Virus record (IMG/VR): IMGVR_UViG_3300023297_001499
Location: 1 to 22,348 of that record
Length of the DNA stretch: 22,348 nucleotides
Strand: one strand, 5' to 3'
DNA from: a virus
Shown: positions 6,738-15,058 of the stretch, piece by piece
How positions within the stretch are numbered: position 1 is the first letter of the stretch
Layout: the number at the start of each line of letters is the position of its first letter
The notes under the pieces: generated by a model
Told to the model about the DNA's origin: nothing
Seen by the model: only the letters and a program-made list of their open reading frames with translations
Database searches by the model: none
Program-made: the position numbers and the translations under genes

Positions 6738-8384
6738 TTACTGGATTTTCAAGTTGAAGCGTGGGGCGCGAAACCCCTGCAACATTGCTTCCATGCGAGA
6801 CTGGTAGGTGAACTTATGGGCAAGAGCGTAAGCGGCATCTGCCTTTGCATTCAACTCGTCGGGATGGGACAGATAGTGACGGATCTTCTCTGCCGCTTCG
6901 TCAGCGCTGCCATACCACTCGACTTCACCGTTGAACGAACTGAGAGCACGGCGGTTGTCAATCAGAAGCAGGGCGCGATAGGCGGCTTCAACGTATCCGC
7001 GATTGACGCTGCCCGGCAAAATCGCTGGGAACCCTCCGCAATCCTCTTCCGTGCGATGAGATAACAGGATTATGCGAGACGCCATCCCAATGCGCGCAGT
7101 GGCTTCAGCATCAATAGTCGGAAACACGGTCGCGTCTCGAATGCGCTGTTTGTCCCAGGTGTCTCCAACGAGGGCCAGCCTTACATTCGGCAACTGTGCC
7201 CTAATTTGCCGGATCAGTTCCACTCTGCTCGGGTAGGGATAACCCACAAGGCATATATCATGCGTCTTCTCCGGCCGATTATCCCGACATAGCGCGTGCA
7301 CTGCGTTTGTTATGGACAGGCAGTTCCAGAGGTAGACTCGATCAGGGTCGCGGAAAACGTTCCTGTAGAACTTGTAAGCATTGGCGTCGTTGGTTACGAT
7401 CCAATCGAGCAGATCCAGCGCGTCGGCATTGGGAATCAATGCCTGCGGGTCTTCGATTAACAACCCGGCAATCGGTGCGCCTGTTGTCTCTCTGATTTGC
7501 CGGATCTGATTCCTGCTCCATCGAAAAAGCGGACCCAACAACAAAACTATCTCGGGCTGATGGTCTACAACTTCAACGAAAGGAATCGAACTTAGACCAT
7601 CGCGCACTCCGTCGGCCACTTGCTGCTGACTGACCGTCAGTTCCGGATGCGCAGGGACACTAATCTGCACGCGCATCTTTGGCGACTGCTGCTTGTCCTT
7701 TATCATCTGCGCGCACTCAAGCATCTTCAGTTCCATGCTTCGGAGCATTCGCTTCCCGGAATGCCAACGGTACCACGAAAGCGGCCTGTTCAAGAAACGA
7801 GCGGCACCCACACCGAGAATGCCGAAGAATCGAACGGTGTAATCCCAGTCTTCCTGGCTGACCATCCGCTCGTCGAAGTAACCGACCTTCTCAAGCGTTT
7901 CTCTGCGATACACGATCTCGCCACTGTCGATGAAGTTGTCCTTTCTCAGTGTGCGGATCTGGATCGGGTTCGGGATGTGTATCCCGGTATGGTCGCCAAA
8001 GTTCCTGCTACCCGATACGACGGCATACAACGCGGAGTCAGACTCAAAACAACGGATGGCTTCTTCGCAGAACGTGTCGCACTTGCGGTTGTCGTCATCA
8101 AGGGTGGCCCAGTAGCGCCCGTTCATCACATCAAGAGCTTCGTTCCAACATGCGGCTATGTTGTCGACGTTGCGGTCGTGGTAGATGACCCGAATCCGCG
8201 AGTCCTTTTCCGCTTCTCGGCAGATTCTTCGGGCCTCATTGTCGGGATCGCTGTTCTCGACAATGATGATTTCCCAGTCATCAATAGTCTGCTTGAAGAT
8301 GGAATCCAACGCTTCGGTCAGATACTTCGGCCTGTTATGACTGACAACTATGATTGAAACCGAGCACTGTCGTTCTTCCGGCAT
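6738..8384 (-). CDS. Two-domain glycosyltransferase (GT2 plus CgeB-like GT-B)
   Basis: A 548-residue fusion. Residues 1-225 are a GT-A fold GT2 domain: SVSIIVVSHNRPKYL at the N-terminus, VEN acidic site, LDDDN (95-99) as the DXD metal/nucleotide-binding motif and SQEDWDY (176-182) as the general base region. Residues 235-548 resemble the CgeB/spore-maturation glycosyltransferase group: VLLLGPLFRWS, a Rossmann VGYPYPSRVELIRQIR, and a C-terminal half with GYVEAAYRALLLIDNRR, EVEWYGSADEAAEKIRHYL and a closing HKFTYQSRMEAML, the Glyco_trans_1_2 pattern. Two active domains suggest that two sugars are added in sequence, as seen in polysaccharide or S-layer glycan loci. The ATG is 6 bases after the second radical SAM gene, behind GAGAGGG. 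Confidence 0.85.
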   Translation of the reverse strand: MPEERQCSVSIIVVSHNRPKYLTEALDSIFKQTIDDWEIIIVENSDPDNEARRICREAEKDSRIRVIYHDRNVDNIAACWNEALDVMNGRYWATLDDDNRKCDTFCEEAIRCFESDSALYAVVSGSRNFGDHTGIHIPNPIQIRTLRKDNFIDSGEIVYRRETLEKVGYFDERMVSQEDWDYTVRFFGILGVGAARFLNRPLSWYRWHSGKRMLRSMELKMLECAQMIKDKQQSPKMRVQISVPAHPELTVSQQQVADGVRDGLSSIPFVEVVDHQPEIVLLLGPLFRWSRNQIRQIRETTGAPIAGLLIEDPQALIPNADALDLLDWIVTNDANAYKFYRNVFRDPDRVYLWNCLSITNAVHALCRDNRPEKTHDICLVGYPYPSRVELIRQIRAQLPNVRLALVGDTWDKQRIRDATVFPTIDAEATARIGMASRIILLSHRTEEDCGGFPAILPGSVNRGYVEAAYRALLLIDNRRALSSFNGEVEWYGSADEAAEKIRHYLSHPDELNAKADAAYALAHKFTYQSRMEAMLQGFRAPRFNLKIQ

Positions 8385-8390
8385 ACGCGC

Positions 8391-9704
8391 CTACCCTCTC
8401 CCTCTATATTCTCTCAGTGGCGAGGTGTAGTTGGCACACCAATCAGCCGCCCGGCTGAATACATACTCGTAGTCCACGCCCTTGATCTTGCGATCGTAAG
8501 GATAGGGGCCGACCCCGTAATGACCATCCGGGGCGCCGACATCCGTAGCCCAGTAGTTATTCGCGCGAACCCAGTCATAGAGGTGCGCGCCCGGATACGA
8601 GGTGTAGACCGACCGCGCGTGGTATTCCGGCTTGATCTCGGCCAGCATTCGTTCTGTAGCATCCAGATCGGCCGTAGTCTCGGTCGGCAGTCCGATGATG
8701 TAGTTGCCGAAAATGTTGACATCGCTTGCGTGCAAGAGAGCGCTCGCTTCGATGTTCTGCTCGACCGTTGTGCCCTTTTTTAGAAAGTCGAGCATTCGTT
8801 GGGAACCGGACTCCAGTCCAAGACTGACCCACGTGAACCCAATTTCTGCCATCTCGGGGATCAGTTCGCCAAGACGCAGGATGTTGTCTGCCCGCAACTG
8901 ACACCAGAACGGTATTCGCGGAAGTCGTTCTTTCCACAACTCGACGAACTCTTGCATCCAGCGCCGCGACCCGAATAGATCATCGTGGATCATCAGGCTG
9001 CCGATGCCGCCCGGACGCGAGTTGAGCAGACATATTTCCTCAATGACGTGCTTGGCACTGCGTATCCGCACACGCTTCCCAGAGATCAATTCTCTGCTCG
9101 GAGCGCAGAACGTGCACTTCCCCGGGCATCCTCTGCCTGCCACCAGAGTCACGAACGGTTCGGGAAGCAGGGGAAGGATAGGGGACGTCTCTTCCATTCG
9201 TGGATTAAAGAAGCCCCGGTCCACAAACGGCAATGAGTCGAGATCTTCCACGGCTTTCAATTCGTAGACGGTTTCCAGAGATCCGCCGGCGTCAATGGTA
9301 TTGGCGATATCGAGTATCCGCTCCTCGCCCTCGCCCCACACGATGCAGTCGATGTTCGGGTATTCCCGCGCTTGAGTCACCGATAGGTGGATGCCGCCAC
9401 CAATGAGCGGTTTGTTCGGCGCGCATCGCTTGACGATCTCAGCAGCACGCCGTGCGTGAGCATCATCACACGTAAGCCAACTCATCATGCTCCAGTCGTA
9501 GTCGGCTTTCTTGACCACATCCTCGAATTGATCCCAACTGGAGAACGATCGCAAGTCCACCAAGAACGGGTCATGCCCCGCGCGCTTCAAGACGGCGGAC
9601 AGCATAGCAAACCCGTGATTGATGTAAGTAGAATCACTGCCGCCGTGCTCGTTGTATGACGACCAGCCGCTCATCAATGCGGGGTAAACACAGAGTATCC
9701 TCAC
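8391..9704 (-). CDS. Radical SAM enzyme with B12-binding-like N-terminus (BchE-like)
   Basis: A 437-residue protein. I chose a GTG start at 9704-9702, which overlaps the upstream TGA as GTGA and has AGAGG 7 bases before it; longer reading in this frame lies inside the previous gene. Residues 1-140 follow the cobalamin-binding layout of B12 radical SAM proteins (RILCVYPAL, GFAMLSAVLKRAGH, PLIGGGIHLS, VWGEGE). GRGCPGKCTFCA (190-201) has the CxxxCxxC cluster that binds 4Fe-4S and SAM, at C193, C197 and C200. Later SLGLESGSQRMLDFLKKG and GNYIIGLPTET are typical of the barrel. Members often methylate or rearrange sugars, lipids or tetrapyrroles. The substrate is unknown; neighbours suggest a glycan or lipid-linked sugar. 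Confidence 0.88.
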   Translation of the reverse strand: MRILCVYPALMSGWSSYNEHGGSDSTYINHGFAMLSAVLKRAGHDPFLVDLRSFSSWDQFEDVVKKADYDWSMMSWLTCDDAHARRAAEIVKRCAPNKPLIGGGIHLSVTQAREYPNIDCIVWGEGEERILDIANTIDAGGSLETVYELKAVEDLDSLPFVDRGFFNPRMEETSPILPLLPEPFVTLVAGRGCPGKCTFCAPSRELISGKRVRIRSAKHVIEEICLLNSRPGGIGSLMIHDDLFGSRRWMQEFVELWKERLPRIPFWCQLRADNILRLGELIPEMAEIGFTWVSLGLESGSQRMLDFLKKGTTVEQNIEASALLHASDVNIFGNYIIGLPTETTADLDATERMLAEIKPEYHARSVYTSYPGAHLYDWVRANNYWATDVGAPDGHYGVGPYPYDRKIKGVDYEYVFSRAADWCANYTSPLREYRGRG

Positions 9705-11167
9705 GGTGACACCTCTTTGGCCTGCCTGTCCGATGTGATCTGCTGCCATGTCGCCGCGCCAGAACCAGCAGCGACAGGAGGAGGGTCTGCCAGGATCTCT
9801 TGCAGCAACCCCACCATCAGTATGCCGGTCGTGCCCTTGAACGAGTGAGACGGCGCATGCTTGTCTCGATATGCCGGCCACATTCGGTTGAATGCCAGCA
9901 TGATCGCGCGGACTTGAAGATCGTCCGGCAGAATGACGGTTGGCTGCTTGATCTTGAGGTCTGTGCCCTCGATCTCCGTCACGCACCAGCCGAACTCGTG
10001 CGCTGATTCGTAGAGAGGAGCGCCGCGGTAAGGCATCGTGTAGGGTTCCACCGATATAGTCGCGCCCATCCGCGCCCACTCAAGAACAGCACTCACGTTT
10101 TCCTGCAAGTCGGCAACGGTCGCGCTCGGTGCGAACAGGATGATGAGCAGATATGGCGTGATCCTGTTGTCCTCGCACCACCAGATGATATCGGGTATGC
10201 GCGCCAGGTCTTGCGGCTTATTGAAGCTCGCCAGCACATTCTTGCTTGCGTTCTCGATCCCCAGCGTCAGATGCCTTGCGCCGCCCCGGGCCAGCGTGCG
10301 AACCAGATCCAAGTCAACCCTTGAACTATGGGTCTGCACGAGGTAGGACAACCCGAGTGACGCCGACTTCTCGCAGAAGTGTTCGACCCGTTCTCGAGAG
10401 TGGCAGAAATCATCTTCGCAGAAGTATATCGTCTCGGTTTCCGGCACCTCGCGCTTCACGCGTGCACACAGACTCAATAGCTGCTCGGCATTTAGCATCG
10501 CAGGCTTCGTCAGGCGCCCAACGGCCAATCGCTGCCACTGAGTCACGCTGCAAAACGCACATCCGCGGTTACAGTGCGTGCTCGTAACGAGACGGACGGT
10601 CCGTATATCCCGGTAGTTGGGCTTCGCATACAATCTGGCGGTCTGTTGCCAGTAGTCTTCGTAGCCCATAACGGAGAAGTCGAGTTGTTCGTAGAAGTCC
10701 CAAAGATCGGAGTTGAGCGTCGGGTTATTCCACCGTCGGTAGATGATTCCTGGTATATCCTCCGGCGCCTCTCCCTGCACAATGCCGGCAAGTGCACGTT
10801 CGCCCGTCCCCAACACGACCCACTGCACTGGTGACTTGTCAAGGATCTCCTGGTAGTTCAGGGTCGCTTCCACGCCGCCGACAACCAAGTCGGCGCCGGG
10901 GTTGGCGCGGCTGGCCTGGTTTATCAGCGCAATGTCCGACGCCAGTGTTTCCGAAAGAGGCGAGAACCCGATAGTCGTGCGGTGTTCGAATAGATCGTCG
11001 CCCGGCATGCCATCCTTGCAGGGATCGTGCACGTCTACTCGTATACCGGGTATTTCTGCGCGAAGCCACGCCGCGAGCCTGTGCAACCCGATGTGTGGCG
11101 CGCTCCAGTTCGCAACCGAACTTGTCTTCTTGCTGGGGCCGACCAAAAGGACGTTATGAGGACACAT
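9701..11167 (-). CDS. Radical SAM enzyme with B12-binding-like N-terminus
   Basis: A 488-residue protein with the ATG at 11167, overlapping the end of the GT2 gene by 14 bases. Residues 1-130 have the layout of a cobalamin-binding domain (HNVLLVGPSKK, IGLHRLAAWLR, LVVGGVEATLN, VLGTGE), though no DxHxxG motif is seen. THCNRGCAFCSV (197-208) holds the CxxxCxxC cluster (C199, C203, C206). HLTLGIENASKNVL and LLIILFAPSAT are typical later barrel segments. It is distinct from the next gene (8391-9704), not a simple duplicate: spacing and motifs differ. Two adjacent enzymes of this class suggest two steps of sugar or lipid modification. B12 dependence would make this pathway rely on the host's cofactor supply. 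Confidence 0.87.
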   Translation of the reverse strand: MCPHNVLLVGPSKKTSSVANWSAPHIGLHRLAAWLRAEIPGIRVDVHDPCKDGMPGDDLFEHRTTIGFSPLSETLASDIALINQASRANPGADLVVGGVEATLNYQEILDKSPVQWVVLGTGERALAGIVQGEAPEDIPGIIYRRWNNPTLNSDLWDFYEQLDFSVMGYEDYWQQTARLYAKPNYRDIRTVRLVTSTHCNRGCAFCSVTQWQRLAVGRLTKPAMLNAEQLLSLCARVKREVPETETIYFCEDDFCHSRERVEHFCEKSASLGLSYLVQTHSSRVDLDLVRTLARGGARHLTLGIENASKNVLASFNKPQDLARIPDIIWWCEDNRITPYLLIILFAPSATVADLQENVSAVLEWARMGATISVEPYTMPYRGAPLYESAHEFGWCVTEIEGTDLKIKQPTVILPDDLQVRAIMLAFNRMWPAYRDKHAPSHSFKGTTGILMVGLLQEILADPPPVAAGSGAATWQQITSDRQAKEVSP

Positions 11168-12668
11168 GATAACGCACCCCCAGAAGTTCGCTTGCGCCTC
11201 TGACGACAGCTTCGGCCTTGTCTATGACCGTATCCGCATCGCCGACCACTGTCACGGGCGAGCCAGTCAGAGACACGATCTCGTAATCTTCGGGTGCGCG
11301 TTGACGCCGAACGGCGGCTTGTCCAAGGAACGAGGCTGCCTCATTGTCATCCTCGGTGCAAGCCAGATAATACGCCCGCTTTGCCTGTATCGGACCGGCG
11401 ACTCCAACAGTCTCCCATCCGGTTGCTACGAGGGTGTCGGCCCTCTGCAATCTGTCTATCCGCCCGGAACCAAACAGAGCGTCCGTGGGCGGAGTACGCC
11501 CTTCGAACGTGTGCACGGTAGTCTTCTGGCCGCAGGACACCAGCCGGTTGGCGATCAACATTACCAGCCTGCATCGCTCGGAATCATCATAGCGTGGTAA
11601 TAGGAACCTGACGGTTTCTTCAGCACACCGATCAACGACGTCGCCCCAGCGTTCACGGAACACCCCTTCGCCCTTTGTCGTTTCTGTTTGAGCCCACGCA
11701 GCAGTGCGCGCAGATGACTTCCGCACCCCGTTGTCGATGTGCGTCACGACACAACCCGGAACATACCAGACTTCCCAGCCATGCAGCATCGCACGGAAAC
11801 AGAAATCGGTGTCCTCGTTCCCGAAGACGTATGCCGTATCAAAGCCCCGCAGTTCCTCATACACGGAACGACGAAGCGCAAACACCGCGCCCGTCACGGC
11901 CGGGACCAGTTCGTAATCGCCCGCATCCACAGCAGATAGTTCAGCACGCTTGTAGCGATGAATCCCACAGGAACCCTTCGGGAACTCCAACCCTACGTGC
12001 TGGATCTTTCCATCCGGGTAGAGCAGTTTGGCTCCCGCGACCCCACATTGAGGCCGTAATTGCATCCAACTCATCAACGCCGTCAGCCACCCGGCATCGC
12101 ACACCTCGCAATCTTGATTGAAAAGCACGTAGTGGCTCGCATCTGCACACTCGATCCCCCGGTTGACCGCAGCGGCAAAGCCCATCCGCTTGTCCAGTCT
12201 CAATACTCTGCCTGGCGCGTCTTTCAGGAGGGCTCGTGTGGCATCGTTGGTGCTGCCATTGTCCACCCACACGAAGACGACGTTGCCCGCGTAGGATGTC
12301 TTTCTGAGCCCGTCGATACATCTACTTAACAGATCCGGGCAGTTATAAACAGGAACGACGACAGCGACAGAAGGCCAAGTGCCCACATTCCGGTAAGCTA
12401 CGCTCCGCGCTGGAATGCGATAACCGTAGGCCAGTCCCCCGCAACGAACCTCTGTGTCACTCTGGCAACCTGTCTGATAGCCGGCATTGTCCGCAATCAG
12501 CCGTTCGGCCAAACTCGACGGAATCGGCGTGTATTGATCGGCCGGCAGCGTATAGACCCCGTGCACCTGTGTTCGCCCGGTCATGTTCAACACAGGAACC
12601 ATTGCCTCGGTTGCCGTTGGCTGCTTTGCCTTGCGCATCCTACTACGCCTTCGAATCGCGTTTACCAT
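11154..12668 (-). CDS. GT2 glycosyltransferase with N-terminal module and C-terminal Rossmann-like domain
   Basis: A 504-residue protein whose ATG overlaps the stop of the Rmd-like gene as TGATG. A basic start (1-22) precedes the module at 23-67 (MVPVLNMTGRTQVHG then ...LAERL). Residues 98-345 are a GT-A domain: SVAVVVPVYN, WVDNGSTND, FNQDCEV (183-189; the DXD equivalent), GFDTAYVFGNEDTDFCFRA (275-293, with the conserved E-D). This layout is that of rhamnosyltransferase-like GT2 enzymes. Residues 365-504 carry another alpha/beta segment with ADTLVATGWETVGVAG and AKRAYYLACTEDD, similar to the N-terminal Rossmann half of WsaF-like rhamnosyltransferases. The donor half seems missing, so this may bind the acceptor. 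With the Rmd-like gene beside it, a D-rhamnose donor is plausible but not shown. Confidence 0.85.
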   Translation of the reverse strand: MVNAIRRRSRMRKAKQPTATEAMVPVLNMTGRTQVHGVYTLPADQYTPIPSSLAERLIADNAGYQTGCQSDTEVRCGGLAYGYRIPARSVAYRNVGTWPSVAVVVPVYNCPDLLSRCIDGLRKTSYAGNVVFVWVDNGSTNDATRALLKDAPGRVLRLDKRMGFAAAVNRGIECADASHYVLFNQDCEVCDAGWLTALMSWMQLRPQCGVAGAKLLYPDGKIQHVGLEFPKGSCGIHRYKRAELSAVDAGDYELVPAVTGAVFALRRSVYEELRGFDTAYVFGNEDTDFCFRAMLHGWEVWYVPGCVVTHIDNGVRKSSARTAAWAQTETTKGEGVFRERWGDVVDRCAEETVRFLLPRYDDSERCRLVMLIANRLVSCGQKTTVHTFEGRTPPTDALFGSGRIDRLQRADTLVATGWETVGVAGPIQAKRAYYLACTEDDNEAASFLGQAAVRRQRAPEDYEIVSLTGSPVTVVGDADTVIDKAEAVVRGASELLGVRYHVSS

Positions 12669-13648
12669 CAGTCTCGATCGACCTCCGTAATCTGCCAGCC
12701 GACCATTTCTTTGATCGTGTCCTCGATCTTAAATCGCGGTTCCCAGTCGATTGCAATGCGGAGTTTCGAGGCATCGCCGATAAGCGTGGGGACATCGGAC
12801 GGCCGCATCTTGTCCGCGTCACGATTGATCTTGGCTTCTGGGATCGAAGCGCACTCTGATGCAATCGTCACGATTCGGCTGATCGGGCAACCCTTGCCAC
12901 TACAGATGTTAAACACATCGCCGTTCTTGATAACGCCCTCGTTATGCGCCTCCACGAGAAGTCGGTAGGCACGAACGGTGTCCCTGACATCTGTATAATC
13001 CCGAACCGCTCCCGTGTTGCCAAGGGAATACTGCTCTCGCTTCCCGAGCACTATTTCCGCGGTCTGACGCGCAATTGCCGCTTCGACGAAAGCCAACCCA
13101 CGACCCACGCCCGTATGATTAAACGCTCGCGTCCGCACAACACTCATGCCGAACGACTGCGCATACTGATAACCCAACAGATCCGCCGCGATTTTCGAGA
13201 CGCCATAGGGCGACCTCGGTCGAAGCGGGTTGGATTCGGTAATCGGGATCTCCGCCTCGTGCACCAGCCCGTATTCCTCGCTGGAACCGCACACGTGCAC
13301 AACGCAGTCGGGCACGTGCCGCTTCGCCATCTCCAACACGTTCAGTGTGCCGTTCAGGTTAGTACGTAGTGTCGCTTCCGGCTCGTGCCAACTGGCCGGG
13401 ACAAACGACTGAGCCGCCAGATTGAAGATCGCATCCGGTTGCGACTCTAGGATCGTCGCCGATACACTGAGCACGTCCGTCACATCGCCCGGGATGCAAT
13501 GGACGCCCTTGCGCTTCAGTCGATCGACAACTGCATCGTTCGACCGCACCCGCGTTAGCGCGCAGACCTGATAATCGCCGGAGTTCAGTAGTTCGTCAAT
13601 GAGGTATTGCCCTACAAACCCGGTCGCTCCCGTTACAAGAACCCGCAT
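12668..13648 (-). CDS. rmd: GDP-6-deoxy-D-mannose reductase-like (Rmd-type SDR)
   Basis: A 326-residue extended SDR enzyme. Start ATG at 13648 directly follows the upstream TAG, with GGGAGGGG behind it. GATGFVG (7-13) binds NAD(P); NLAAQS is the usual following strand; CGSSEEYG and YGVSK carry the Ser and Tyr-x3-Lys of the active site; RAFNHTGVGRG and RPSDVPTLIGDASKL near the C-terminus are particularly close to Rmd, more so than to Gmd. Rmd reduces GDP-4-keto-6-deoxy-D-mannose to GDP-D-rhamnose. Its substrate must come from Gmd, which is not in this window, so host or another phage region would supply it. A related 4,6-dehydratase or epimerase activity cannot be ruled out. Both neighbours are glycosyltransferases joined to it by coupled starts. 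Confidence 0.82.
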   Translation of the reverse strand: MRVLVTGATGFVGQYLIDELLNSGDYQVCALTRVRSNDAVVDRLKRKGVHCIPGDVTDVLSVSATILESQPDAIFNLAAQSFVPASWHEPEATLRTNLNGTLNVLEMAKRHVPDCVVHVCGSSEEYGLVHEAEIPITESNPLRPRSPYGVSKIAADLLGYQYAQSFGMSVVRTRAFNHTGVGRGLAFVEAAIARQTAEIVLGKREQYSLGNTGAVRDYTDVRDTVRAYRLLVEAHNEGVIKNGDVFNICSGKGCPISRIVTIASECASIPEAKINRDADKMRPSDVPTLIGDASKLRIAIDWEPRFKIEDTIKEMVGWQITEVDRD

Positions 13649-14959
13649 CTATGCCCCTCCCGCATCATTCATCACGACCCGCAACAGCGACTCGCACGTT
13701 CGTTTGACTGTCCACTGCTCGCGCACCCACTTCGCCGCGGCAAGCCCAGTCTTTCGCGCGCTCTCCCTCTTCTCGTAAACCTGCCGATAGCGGGCAACCA
13801 GTTCATCGAAGTTGGGCTCCCACCAGTTTCCGACATCGCCCCAGTCTGGGGGGTAGCCGCCTTTGGAAACGTGCGGCACTTTCGTTTCGAAGCACGACAC
13901 CGGATAGTTGTAGCGCGGGTCGCAATACTCGCTCATCCCGGAGTTGTTGCTCACGATCACCGGCAGGCCCGTGGACATTGCCTGCAACGGTGTCAGTCCG
14001 AACCCCTCGCCGCGCGAGGGGAACACGAACGCGTCGGCGTCGTGCATCCACTGCACCATCTGCGCGGGCGTCGATTCCTCGGCCACAAATCGAATCCGAT
14101 CATCGGACGGCAGGCGTTTGTTCCAGTCCCAGAACCCGCCCGAAGTCTGTTCACCCCGTGTCTTCAACACGAATCGCACGTCCGGATACTGCGCACGTGG
14201 AAACGCGGCTACAAATGCCCTTGCCGCTCCCACGGGGTTCTTGCGATGCGTGAGTCCGGCCGCCATCAGGAACGTGAAATATGGCCGATACTCCGTTCGC
14301 TTGAGTTCCGGAACCGGCCACTTGTCGGGATCTACGCCCAGACACACGACATCGATTGGGGTAGTAACCCCCTGCCTCTCGAACGCCTCTTTGTTCTGGC
14401 GACACGGCACGATTATCCGCCGGCACTTGTTCATCTCGATCGACCATGCCGCCGGGGGCGTGGTAGTCTCGAACATCGTCAGTCCGATCCCGCGCAGGAA
14501 CGGATGATGGTGGATGTCCCGAGGCCAGGTCATGTTGATTCCGTAGCAGCACTCGGGCTGTTGCGGTCGGCGCAGGCATTCGACGATCGCTTTCGGCACG
14601 AACGCTCTCTCGCTCCATTGGTCGAGAGGAATCCCGCCGAACTGCGGCTTGCCGGGGTCGTAGTCTCGCGTGTAGATCGAGAGATTGACGCCGGATTCGA
14701 TCAGAGTCCGCGCGATCTCCTGCGCAACACTGCCGTAGCCGTCACAGTAGTGGAACGGACTGCTCCACCCAAGAAATATGTGTCCGCCGTCTTCCAGGAA
14801 CAGAAAGTCCTCGGCCAGATCGTTGCTGTCGATGCGGTAGTCGGGATTTGTCGCCAACTGCCGCGCCAACGCTCGCGGGACTTCCGTCCATTCGCCCGGC
14901 CGCAGGTAGTGATGCCCAAACACCTGCGGGACACGAGTAAGGTTCAAAACCGGTATCAT
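13649..14959 (-). CDS. GT4-family glycosyltransferase with N-terminal module
   Basis: A 436-residue protein, ATG at 14959 behind GGGAG. Residues 1-44 are the module (MIPVLNLTRVPQVFG, LRPGEWTEVPRALARQL). The GT-B fold follows: GWSSPFHYCDGYGSVAQ (64-80), IDVVCLGVDPDKWP (202-215), a donor-domain Rossmann start at 228-240, and EGFGLTPLQ (318-326). The EX7E motif has Gln at 326 where the family normally has Glu; the related enzyme at 2500-3693 keeps both glutamates. The fold is clear, but activity may be reduced or changed. It opens the accessory cassette right after the capsid gene, separated from it by two hairpins, and the module at its start matches those in proteins just upstream of the capsid gene. 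Confidence 0.86.
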   Translation of the reverse strand: MIPVLNLTRVPQVFGHHYLRPGEWTEVPRALARQLATNPDYRIDSNDLAEDFLFLEDGGHIFLGWSSPFHYCDGYGSVAQEIARTLIESGVNLSIYTRDYDPGKPQFGGIPLDQWSERAFVPKAIVECLRRPQQPECCYGINMTWPRDIHHHPFLRGIGLTMFETTTPPAAWSIEMNKCRRIIVPCRQNKEAFERQGVTTPIDVVCLGVDPDKWPVPELKRTEYRPYFTFLMAAGLTHRKNPVGAARAFVAAFPRAQYPDVRFVLKTRGEQTSGGFWDWNKRLPSDDRIRFVAEESTPAQMVQWMHDADAFVFPSRGEGFGLTPLQAMSTGLPVIVSNNSGMSEYCDPRYNYPVSCFETKVPHVSKGGYPPDWGDVGNWWEPNFDELVARYRQVYEKRESARKTGLAAAKWVREQWTVKRTCESLLRVVMNDAGGA

Positions 14960-14984
14960 GTGCTCCCGTATGCCTCATGCAATC

Positions 14985-15018
14985 GGCGGAGGAACGACTC
15001 GGATGCCATCCCTCCGCC
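14985..15018 (-). other. Hairpin in capsid/glycosyltransferase gap (distal)
   Basis: GGCGGAGG and CCTCCGCC pair perfectly (8 bp) around an 18-base loop that itself contains a GGAT/ATCC element. It lies 25 bases upstream of the GT4 start at 14959, in the 90-base gap after the capsid gene. No U-run follows, so a rho-independent terminator is not indicated. It may pause transcription, stabilise capsid mRNA or affect translation of the glycosyltransferase. Confidence 0.5.
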
Positions 15019-15037
15019 AGTGTTAGTTATCGTAGTT

Positions 15038-15058
15038 GATCCGTCTGTTCTACGGATC
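15038..15058 (-). other. Hairpin across capsid stop codon
   Basis: GATCCGT and ACGGATC form a perfect 7-bp stem with a 7-base loop; the 5' arm and loop hold the capsid TAG stop (15052-15050). The following bases are not U-rich. It is the first of two hairpins between the capsid gene and the accessory cassette; both together may lower read-through into it. Confidence 0.5.

Noticed and set aside
9705-10079. N-terminal extension of the second radical SAM protein from 10079
   Set aside because: The extension lies fully inside the preceding radical SAM gene in another frame and is basic low-complexity; the GTG at 9704 overlaps the stop as GTGA with a good binding site.
14985-15058. Rho-independent terminator after the capsid gene
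   Set aside because: Both stems are present, but neither is followed by a U-run, so I list them as hairpins only.
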